A DNA stretch of 5,631 bases, from positions 1 through 5,631 of the forward strand of contig CAMQSH010000128.1 of NCBI GenBank assembly GCA_947036575.1. The letters are read 5' to 3'. The notes beneath the pieces are model-generated. The model was given only the letters and a program-made list of their open reading frames with translations. It did no database searches and was not told the DNA's origin. This document shows positions 1 through 5,315 of the stretch, one piece after another. The position numbers and the translations under genes are program-made. The stretch's first letter is position 1, and the number at the start of each line of letters is the position of its first letter. Origin of the DNA: an uncultured Brevinema sp. (GTDB taxonomy: Bacteria; Spirochaetota; Brevinematia; Brevinematales; Brevinemataceae).

Positions 1-72
1 TTCTTCTCCGGGAATCAGTTCTTTCAGTTCCCGTCACTATAACAAATCGTTCGTTTGATTCGTTCAATATTT
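1..72. other. Probable host DNA flanking the element
   Basis: This stretch lies outside the region that is complementary to the internal complementary region, because the match to 5316-5357 stops at base 73. It is AT-richer than the element and contains a few TCGTT-type short repeats but no gene or motif that I can support. DIRS elements insert without a target-site duplication, and the window stops at the right terminus, so no duplication can be tested here. Confidence 0.6.
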
Positions 73-170
73 GTTATGTTTCGCGTTATTGTATCACTCC
101 AAACAACATTGATATCACTCCGCTCAGCGGACGGATCCGAGTAAGAATAACAGAGTATTCCCCAGTGGAG

Positions 171-222
171 CCGTGACCCGAGGGGGGCGGACCCTAGCCC
201 TATAAATACCTCCGGGTCACGG
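171..222. repeat. 10-bp inverted repeat flanking the TATA box
   Basis: CCGTGACCCG at 171-180 is perfectly inverted as CGGGTCACGG at 213-222, with the TATA box centred in the 32-base interval. The pairing extends a few bases inward with a one-base bulge. The same structure is present, inverted, at 5459-5510 in the right repeat. It could be a pair of transcription-factor half-sites (it contains GGTCA) or an RNA/DNA hairpin. The sequence does not decide between them. Confidence 0.7.
201..208 (+). promoter_or_regulatory. TATA box of the sense promoter
   Basis: TATAAATA sits in the left terminal repeat, and a pyrimidine-rich start region (CCTCTTCCTTTTCTC, 231-245) follows at the usual TATA-to-start distance. 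The tract resembles a 5' TOP start. Transcription would therefore begin near 230-240, inside or just past the repeat, giving an RNA that lacks the outer left end. The internal complementary region can resupply that missing end in the DIRS replication model. The exact start is inferred. Confidence 0.65.
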
Positions 223-292
223 CAAAATGGCCTCTTCCTTTTCTCGGCGCGAGGTGAGTATAGAGGTACATTCTGCGTTTTTTGAAACGTGA

Positions 293-349
293 ATGTTAAG
301 AGGCACAGCTAAAACTCACTGCTATTACATAGCTTGGAGGGCCCGGTGA
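293..349 (+). other. Small upstream ORF, 18 codons, poor start context
   Basis: An ATG at 293 opens 18 codons ending in TGA at 347-349. It has T at -3 and no resemblance to anything known. It lies inside the putative leader intron, so it would be removed if splicing occurs. It would matter only in unspliced RNA, where it could lower gag translation. It is listed because it is the only AUG between the donor and the gag start. Confidence 0.25.
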
Positions 350-466
350 TTATTCCCGGTCCGTCCACGAGTTGGCCTATTGCCTCCAGAGTGACCCGCT
401 CGATTTGGCTTGTACCACTTCGACTGGGTTGTGTCTTTGTGTTTAGGTGAAACACGTAATTAGACA

Positions 467-484
467 CCCCCCCCCCCCCCCCCC
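467..484 (+). repeat. Homopolymer run of 18 cytosines
   Basis: Eighteen uninterrupted C residues lie directly before TGTGTAG (485-491). The run could act as the polypyrimidine tract of a 3' splice site. Homopolymers of this length are also prone to polymerase slippage and sequencing error, so its length is uncertain. Confidence 0.85.
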
Positions 485-495
485 TGTGTAGTTAC

Positions 496-522
496 CAGCA
501 CACGGCTGGTCCCCGTGTGCTG
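496..522 (+). other. Leader hairpin, 10-bp perfect stem
   Basis: CAGCACACGG (496-505) pairs perfectly with CCGTGTGCTG (513-522) around a 7-base loop. It begins a few bases after the candidate acceptor at 489-491, so it would be retained in the mature leader if that acceptor is used. Possible roles are packaging, RT priming or control of scanning. None is shown by the sequence. Confidence 0.6.
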
Positions 523-669
523 TGGTGCTGAGGGTTCATTCTTCCCTAGTTTAATTTACTAGGTTGTCTTGTTTGTCCTTCCCGGTGTAACCCTCCCGGG
601 CGCCTTCGGGTTTCTTGTGTTTTGGGGTGCTAGCACCTGCCCCGGCTTTTGCCAACGAGCTCGTCGACT

Positions 670-746
670 ATCACTGGGAGTGTCAACCAGTGCTCTAGTC
701 GGCTTGAGTACCGTAAGCCATCACTGGGAGTGTCAACCAGTGCTCT
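670..746 (+). repeat. Two 27-bp direct repeats with internal hairpins, 50-bp period
   Basis: Bases 670-696 and 720-746 are identical. Each copy contains CACTGG and CCAGTG (672-677 with 687-692; 722-727 with 737-742) around a 9-base loop, so each can form a small stem-loop. The second copy ends 16 bases before the gag ATG. The pair may be a packaging or translational element, or simply a local duplication. Confidence 0.8.
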
Positions 747-762
747 GGTGAGAAGGTTGACC

Positions 763-2190
763 ATGTCTTTCAGCTGTGTGGCCTGCGAGGCACGCATGCA
801 TGCAGAGGATGCACATGATACCTGCATGCTGTGTCTGGGCCTGGACCATGCGCGACAGGCGGTCGAAGACCCCTTTAGCTGCATGTCCTGCCAGCTGATG
901 ACAGAGCGTGTCCTCAGGGCTCGCTGGGAGAGAATGAAGGCGGTCTCGCGGCCCGAGGCCCACAGACGCCTTCCTCCCTCTGGTACAGTCCGCAGGCATG
1001 GAGACCCCCCAGCCTCTATGGGCGCACCTCCCGCCAAGCGTTCAGACTTGGACCTCTTGGAGAGCAGGACTGCGGCTCTGCGCAGCGACCTGGAGGCTAT
1101 ACGGGAGGAGGATTCCATCTCCATTCATGCCGACTCGGACCTCGACAGCGCCTCTGGGCTGTATCTACCGCCCTCTGAGGGTGCTAGGTCGGCGGCTCCT
1201 TCTGCGGCTGTGTCTGCTGCTCCTACCCGGGCAGTCAGTACAGGGTCAGGTCCACTGCAGGCTACTGCAGAGACCCGTGAGCTCCTCGAGAGAGTAGCGG
1301 TCTCTCTTGGCCTCCAGTGGGAGAAGCCTGAGACCGATGTTCTGCAGATCCCAACCTGCCCTGAATTTGCAGCGGCGTTCCGGGAGTACTGGGGTCAGGC
1401 GCGCGGGCGTCTTAGGTACTCAAGGGAGACCAAGCCCTGGGCTTCCATGGCTGGGTCGAAGTCCCTGGGGATCGCAGACTACCCTGTCATGGATGACATG
1501 GTGGCAGCCATGGTTCTCCCTGATAGGGAAATCATTGGTAGAATCCCGAGGCTCGCAGCAGGTCCTAGCAGGATCAGCGATGACCTCCTGTGCAACACCT
1601 ACCGTGTCTTGGCTGCTATGGGCCGCATGATGAACGCATCCATGCTACTTGGCTCATACTTGTCCAGATTAATTCCGGCCCTCTCTGGAGATGACCGGAC
1701 CCTCGCCGACGAAGCACAGGAGGTTTCCAGGTTGCTTCATCTGCTACAGGCAGAACTGGCTCGAGGAAATGGACTGGCAGTGGCATCCGTGGTGTCTTCG
1801 AGACGCCACCTTTGGCTGTCCCAGACTAAGTTGCCTCCGCCGATCCAGAAGGCCTTCATGGATCTTCCCTTCACTCCGGAGGTTGCTTTTGGGCCTGGTG
1901 TGGAGGCCATCCTAGAGCAGACTGTGAAGCTGCGTAAGGATCGGGAGACCTTGCAGCAGTTCATGGGTGCTACACGGCCCCGTCCTGGGCCTAGACAGCC
2001 CACGTCCTCCTCCATCCCGCAGCCCCCCTCGGGACCCTCTCGGTGGAACCAGCCCAGCGGTGGCCAACAGGCCAACCAGGGGAGGGGCAGAGGGAGGCAG
2101 AGGAACCGCCCGCAGCGCAAGGGCCCCCCTCGTGGAGGCGGCCAGCCTGCAGCGGCGGCGCCTAACCCCCCACGCCGGCGGCCTACCTGA
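763..2190 (+). CDS. gag: Gag-like protein of the DIRS element (ORF1), 475 aa
   Basis: This is the putative structural, nucleic-acid-binding protein, taken to package the element RNA in the cytoplasm. The ATG at 763 has A at -3 and is the first AUG after the putative intron; the frame stays open further upstream but without an ATG. The N-terminus has spaced Cys/His pairs: C5-x2-C8, C21-x2-C24, H29 and C40-x2-C43, a plausible zinc-binding module common in vertebrate DIRS ORF1. Residues about 95-170 are acidic and Ser/Ala-rich. Residues about 170-400 form the conserved middle with predicted helices. From about 405 the chain is Pro-rich, and 438-475 is an Arg/Gly-rich tail (GRGRGRQRNR, PPRGGG) typical of RNA binding. 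It shares no clear homology with retroviral Gag, so the name is positional. The 3' end overlaps the open RT frame. Confidence 0.85.
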   Translation: MSFSCVACEARMHAEDAHDTCMLCLGLDHARQAVEDPFSCMSCQLMTERVLRARWERMKAVSRPEAHRRLPPSGTVRRHGDPPASMGAPPAKRSDLDLLESRTAALRSDLEAIREEDSISIHADSDLDSASGLYLPPSEGARSAAPSAAVSAAPTRAVSTGSGPLQATAETRELLERVAVSLGLQWEKPETDVLQIPTCPEFAAAFREYWGQARGRLRYSRETKPWASMAGSKSLGIADYPVMDDMVAAMVLPDREIIGRIPRLAAGPSRISDDLLCNTYRVLAAMGRMMNASMLLGSYLSRLIPALSGDDRTLADEAQEVSRLLHLLQAELARGNGLAVASVVSSRRHLWLSQTKLPPPIQKAFMDLPFTPEVAFGPGVEAILEQTVKLRKDRETLQQFMGATRPRPGPRQPTSSSIPQPPSGPSRWNQPSGGQQANQGRGRGRQRNRPQRKGPPRGGGQPAAAAPNPPRRRPT

Positions 2191-4117
2191 GGGACCGGCG
2201 GCCGCCGTCGGCAGCTTCTCCCAGGCCCAAAGGGCAAACTGGGAGAGGTTGGTGGAGTCCCCTTGGGTACTGGATACAGTACTCAAGGGATACAGACTCC
2301 AATTCCGACGGCGGCCGCCGCTCTTTCGGGGAGTGCGGGTTACCGCACTACCCGGCGGCGAGAGAGGGGAGGTCCTCCGGCTGGAGATCTCCTCCCTCCT
2401 CGCGAAGGCGGCTGTGCGCAGGCTCGAGCCCACAGAACGGCTCGATGGGTTTTATTCCACGTACTTTGTCGTCCCAAAAAAGGACGGTGGCTGGCGGCCC
2501 ATTCTGGATCTCCGCGTCCTCAACCGCTCGTTGAGGACGATGACGTTTCGAATGTTGTCGCCTGCACGGGTACTGAAGGCAGTTTCTTCGGGTCAGTGGT
2601 TCACCACTCTGGACCTGAAGGATGCCTATTTCCACATTCCGATCCACCCTCGGTTCAGGAAATTCCTTCGCTTCGCTTTCCAAGGGGAAGCCTACGAGTA
2701 TCGAGTCCTCCCCTTCGGTCTGTCCCTGGCGCCGCGCACATTTACAAAGTGCATGGACGCTGTTCTTGCGCCATTGTCGATGCGAGGTGTTCAGGTACTG
2801 AACTACCTCGACGACTGGCTAATATGTGCTGCCTCCAGGGAGCAGGTGGTCAGGGACACAGATCTGGTACTGCATCACCTGCAGGACTTGGGCCTGTCCC
2901 TCAATCTGAGGAAAAGCTGCCTGAACCCCTCTCAGGAGGTGGTGTATCTAGGCATGCGTATCGATGCCTCCCTGATGAGGGCGAGCCTTCCTCAGGTGAG
3001 GGTCGACACCATACTCTCTCTCCTCGACCGCTTCCGCCTAGGGTGGACCGTCTCGGCCTGGGAGTGTCAGCGCTTGATCGGCCTGCTCGTGGCGGCTTCA
3101 CTGTTGGTCCCGCTAGGCCTACTGTATGTCAGGCCAGTACAGCGGTGGTACAATTCCCACAGGCTGCACCCGAAGCTACACAGGCACCGTCGCCTGTTGG
3201 TGACTCGAGTATGCCTTCGTGCTCTCTCCCGTTGGCGCTCCCCTCTCTACCTGACGGCAGGGACGGCTCTATTCAGGGTGGCTTGCAGAGAGCTGGTGCT
3301 CACCGACGCCTCCCTGACAGGATGGGGTGCTGTCTACAGGGGCACGCCGGCTCGTGGCCTCTGGCGGCCGCCCTGGCTGGGCCAGCACATTTCTGTGCTG
3401 GAACTCAGGGCGGTGTTTCTAGCGCTCAAGGCATTTCTGCATCGGCTAGAAGGTCGCCATGTCCTGGTACGGTCAGACAACACGGCCGTGGTGGCCTATG
3501 TCAACCACCAGGGGGGTCTGAGGTCCCATTGCCTGCACCGGCTGGCTCGAGACCTCTTGGTGTGGGCTCACACTCACCTCCTCTCTCTGAGAGCAGCTTT
3601 TATTCCAGGGAGCATGAACATAGCGGCAGACATACTGTCGAGGGCGGGCCCCCCAGACGGGGACTGGCACTTGCACCCCCAAGTGGTGCAACAGCTGTGG
3701 GATCGGTTCGGGACAGCGCAGGTAGACCTGTTTGCCTCCCGGGACAGCACCCACTGCCCCAGCTTCTTCTCAATGTCGGACCCCGCAGGGCCCTTAGGGC
3801 TGGACGCTCTGGCCCACGAGTGGCCGATGACCAAGCTTTATGCCTTCCCCCCCTTCCCGCTGATCCAGGCCACACTGGACAGGGTCAAGAGGAGGGGCCA
3901 CCAGCTGCTCCTGGTCTCGCCCTGCTGGCCGAGGCGGCCCTGGTTCACGGTGTTGCTGTCGATGGTTTCGGGCACACCGTGGCCACTTCCGCAGAGGCCC
4001 GACCTGCTATCGCAGGCCAGTGGGACCCTGTTTCATCCAGACCCAGGTCGCCTCCGGCTGTGGGCTTGGCCCCTGAACGGCTTCGATGGTCGGCCTTGGG
4101 GCTCCCAGAGGGAGTGA
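1967..4117 (+). CDS. pol: Reverse transcriptase - RNase H - methyltransferase-like polyprotein (ORF2)
   Basis: It copies element RNA into DNA and removes the RNA strand. The frame is open from 1916; 1967 is a GTG, and the first in-frame ATG is at 2540, inside the RT fingers, so an own AUG start is very unlikely. Numbering from 1967: recognisable homology starts near residue 88; fingers VPKKDGGWRPILDLR at 169-183; catalytic D216 in LDLKDAYF; LPFGLSLAPRTF at 248-259; catalytic Y280-L-D-D283. RNase H follows with D447 (TDAS), E479 (LELRA), D504 (SDNTA) and D555 (AADILSR). Residues about 565-705 match the DIRS Dam-like methyltransferase region (VDLFASRD, LYAFPP). All RT and RNase H catalytic residues are present. 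The frame is +1 relative to gag, so a gag-pol fusion by recoding near 2188 is inferred. Its TGA overlaps the recombinase ATG. Confidence 0.88.
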   Translation: MLHGPVLGLDSPRPPPSRSPPRDPLGGTSPAVANRPTRGGAEGGRGTARSARAPLVEAASLQRRRLTPHAGGLPEGPAAAVGSFSQAQRANWERLVESPWVLDTVLKGYRLQFRRRPPLFRGVRVTALPGGERGEVLRLEISSLLAKAAVRRLEPTERLDGFYSTYFVVPKKDGGWRPILDLRVLNRSLRTMTFRMLSPARVLKAVSSGQWFTTLDLKDAYFHIPIHPRFRKFLRFAFQGEAYEYRVLPFGLSLAPRTFTKCMDAVLAPLSMRGVQVLNYLDDWLICAASREQVVRDTDLVLHHLQDLGLSLNLRKSCLNPSQEVVYLGMRIDASLMRASLPQVRVDTILSLLDRFRLGWTVSAWECQRLIGLLVAASLLVPLGLLYVRPVQRWYNSHRLHPKLHRHRRLLVTRVCLRALSRWRSPLYLTAGTALFRVACRELVLTDASLTGWGAVYRGTPARGLWRPPWLGQHISVLELRAVFLALKAFLHRLEGRHVLVRSDNTAVVAYVNHQGGLRSHCLHRLARDLLVWAHTHLLSLRAAFIPGSMNIAADILSRAGPPDGDWHLHPQVVQQLWDRFGTAQVDLFASRDSTHCPSFFSMSDPAGPLGLDALAHEWPMTKLYAFPPFPLIQATLDRVKRRGHQLLLVSPCWPRRPWFTVLLSMVSGTPWPLPQRPDLLSQASGTLFHPDPGRLRLWAWPLNGFDGRPWGSQRE
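2184..2320 (+). promoter_or_regulatory. Candidate +1 recoding site with downstream stem
   Basis: The gag frame ends CCT ACC TGA GGG (2182-2193 region). Skipping the U of the stop would continue as GAG GGA CCG, which is exactly the RT frame. The P-site/stop arrangement ACC_UGA resembles the antizyme +1 site UCC_UGA. CGGCGGCCGCCGTCGG (2196-2211) begins 5 nt after the stop and is perfectly inverted at 2305-2320, giving a 16-bp GC-rich stem; each arm is also self-complementary over 12 bases. Runs of six C at 2023-2028, 2124-2129 and 2166-2171, all inside the gag/RT overlap, are alternative slip sites. Function is inferred. Confidence 0.4.
2191..4116 (+). other. Stop-free alternative frame beneath RT, joining gag to recombinase
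   Basis: In the frame shared by gag and the recombinase, the only stop from the gag ATG to 5148 is the TGA at 2188-2190. The 642 codons from 2191 to 4116 are open although the RT domains occupy the next frame. The translation is rich in Pro, Gly, Ser, Ala and Arg and shows no domain that I recognise. There is no convincing start codon at its beginning. It may be a by-product of GC-rich codon use in RT, or it may permit an N-terminally extended recombinase. Overlap between the RT and recombinase ORFs has been described for DIRS elements, to my recollection. Confidence 0.3.
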
Positions 4118-5148
4118 TGCTGACCCTACAGAGTGCCAGGGCTCCCTCCACCAACGCGCTGTATCGTTATCAGTGGCAGGCGTTTTGTGCCTGGTGTGGA
4201 GACCGGCAGCTCAGTCCAGAGGACTGCAGTGCCCAGACTGTCCTCTGCTACCTACAGAGCCTCCTAGACAGGGGTCTGGCAGCCAACACACTCAGGGTAT
4301 ACCTCGCCGCCATCTTGGCCTGCCATACTGGCACGCCAGAGGGTTCCCTGAGTGGGCATCCCCTGCTTACACGCTTTCTGAGGGGAGTCAGGCGCCTTCG
4401 CCCATCTAGAGCACCGATGGTCCCCTCATGGGACCTGGGCCTGGTACTGGCAGCTCTTACGCAGCCACCCTTTGAGCCCCTAGAGTCGATCTCACTGCGG
4501 TGTCTCTCCCAAAAGGTGGCGTTTCTGCTGGCAGTTGCCTCCACCAAGAGGGTGGGGGAACTCCACGCTCTTTCAGTGGGGCCTGGTTGCCTTAGGTTTG
4601 GACCCGACTTGTCGGGTGTCACTCTCCGTCCCAACCCCTCCTTCCTGCCGAAGGTAATGCCCCATGGCCATGTCAACAGCCCTTGGCACCTGTCTGCTTA
4701 TGCCCCTCCCCTGGGAGACGTGCAGTCCGGTGGGGGTCCCAGTCCCCTCTGTCCTGTCAGGGCCCTGGCTACCTATGTGTCCCGCACTCAGTCGGTCAGA
4801 CAGACTGACCAACTGTTTGTGTGCTATGGAGCAAGAGCTCTGGGACAGGGGCTGTCCCGGCAGAGGCTGTCGCACTGGGTAGTTGATGCCATCTCCACGA
4901 CCTACGGCTTGGCTGGCCGGCCTCTGCCTGGCCCTGTGGTGGCCCATTCCACCAGAGGTGTAGCCACCTCATGGGCTCGGCTCCGGGGAGTGCCCTTGGC
5001 CGATTTGTGCACCTCAGCTACTTGGGCGTCGCCTAGCACCTTCGCTAGGTTTTACCAGGTCAATGTTGTCTCCCCCGGTGTGGTGGAGGAGGCTGTCCTG
5101 GGTACTGCCGCCCCTCCTGTGGAGGATGACTGCAGACTGCCTTACTGA
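4117..5148 (+). CDS. YR: Tyrosine recombinase of the DIRS element (ORF3), 343 aa
   Basis: This is a site-specific DNA strand-exchange enzyme that integrates the circular DNA intermediate in the nucleus through a covalent 3'-phosphotyrosine. It takes the place of the DDE integrase of LTR elements. The N-terminal core-binding domain covers about residues 1-95 (STNALYRYQWQAFCAWC, then NTLRVYLAAI). The catalytic domain has R145 (ASTKRVGEL), H277-x-x-R280 (AHSTRGVATSWA), W303 (ATWASPS) and nucleophile Y313 (TFARFY), so the R-H-R-W-Y set is complete. The ATG at 4117 is chosen because it overlaps the RT stop as TGATG, has G at -3 and lies just before the conserved start. The frame is open far upstream, so an extended form is possible. 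The last residues, DDCRLPY, and the stop lie in the first copy of the 103-bp repeat. Confidence 0.92.
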   Translation: MLTLQSARAPSTNALYRYQWQAFCAWCGDRQLSPEDCSAQTVLCYLQSLLDRGLAANTLRVYLAAILACHTGTPEGSLSGHPLLTRFLRGVRRLRPSRAPMVPSWDLGLVLAALTQPPFEPLESISLRCLSQKVAFLLAVASTKRVGELHALSVGPGCLRFGPDLSGVTLRPNPSFLPKVMPHGHVNSPWHLSAYAPPLGDVQSGGGPSPLCPVRALATYVSRTQSVRQTDQLFVCYGARALGQGLSRQRLSHWVVDAISTTYGLAGRPLPGPVVAHSTRGVATSWARLRGVPLADLCTSATWASPSTFARFYQVNVVSPGVVEEAVLGTAAPPVEDDCRLPY

Positions 5149-5185
5149 CCTCATTATGGTGAGTAATGAGCTCCTTGGTCTGCAG
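5130..5185 (+). other. Nested stem-loop in the 103-bp unit (copy 1)
   Basis: CTCATTA (5150-5156) pairs with TAATGAG (5164-5170) around a 7-base loop, and CTGCAGAC (5130-5137) pairs with GTCTGCAG (5178-5185) outside it. The structure begins within the last codons of the recombinase. It could act in 3'-end formation or in replication. No role is shown. Confidence 0.5.
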
Positions 5186-5232
5186 AAGTTACCGACTCAT
5201 CTGATACTGGGTTATCAATGTTGTTTGGATGA

Positions 5233-5288
5233 CTGCAGACTGCCTTACTGACCTCATTATGGTGAGTAATGAGCTCCTTGGTCTGCAG
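5233..5288 (+). other. Nested stem-loop in the 103-bp unit (copy 2)
   Basis: This is the same structure as in copy 1, displaced by 103 bases: inner stem 5253-5259 with 5267-5273, outer stem 5233-5240 with 5281-5288. It lies wholly downstream of the recombinase stop. Confidence 0.5.
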
Positions 5289-5315
5289 AGGTTACCGACT
5301 CATCTGATACTGGGT

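Larger units (their letters stand above)
73..234 (+). repeat. Left inverted terminal repeat
   Basis: Bases 87-234 are the exact reverse complement of 5447-5594 (148 bp, no mismatch or gap found by eye). The outer 14 bases (73-86) are unique to the left end and recur, inverted, only in the internal complementary region. Weak similarity to the right repeat continues to about 253 with a 2-base gap. Inside lie a duplicated TATCACTCC (92-100 and 113-121), a CCGCT-C-AGCGG palindrome (120-130) and the TATA promoter. Identity of the two repeats is expected when one is copied from the other during replication. Confidence 0.92.
235..762 (+). other. 5' leader with candidate 5'-UTR intron
   Basis: This non-coding leader precedes gag. 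GAG|GTGAGT at 251-259 is an excellent vertebrate 5' splice donor, with a GT at 254-255. Possible acceptors are TAG at 489-491, right after the poly-C tract, and TAG at 631-633, after a pyrimidine-rich stretch with a branch-like TGTAAC near 585-590. The only AUG between the donor and gag is at 293, inside the putative intron; none occurs from 296 to 762. Splicing from 253 to either acceptor would make the gag AUG the first in the mRNA. The donor is seen directly; the intron and its acceptor are inferred. Confidence 0.45.

Noticed and set aside
1..72. TCGTT-type short repeats in the left flank as a terminal extension or attachment site
   Set aside because: They have no counterpart in the ICR or at the right end, and the match to the ICR stops sharply at base 73.
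649..762. Gag extended upstream to 649
   Set aside because: The upstream codons begin at a TTG and run through the 27-bp repeats. The ATG at 763 is the first AUG of the frame and begins the Cys-rich domain.
630..1124. Minus-strand ORFs opposite gag, RT and recombinase
   Set aside because: These are expected shadows in GC-rich coding DNA; their translations show no recognisable domain.
998..1630. Plus-strand ORFs in a second frame under gag
   Set aside because: They are short, interrupted by stops and lack any recognisable motif.
2188..2190. Simple UGA readthrough of gag to reach RT
   Set aside because: RT is in a different frame; readthrough would enter the domain-less frame leading to the recombinase, and the UGA-G context is not a typical readthrough context.
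2993..2999. CAG|GTGAG splice-donor match inside RT
   Set aside because: A spliced recombinase mRNA is imaginable, but no acceptor was convincing and such matches occur by chance.
2263..5148. A single 961-aa recombinase starting at a TTG
   Set aside because: Only the part from 4117 matches the tyrosine recombinase family, and the frame upstream lacks a convincing start. I annotated the ATG at 4117 and kept the upstream open frame as a separate observation.
5157..5164. GGTGAGT donor-like sequence in each 103-bp unit
   Set aside because: It lies downstream of the last ORF in a stem-loop, with no plausible downstream acceptor or exon.
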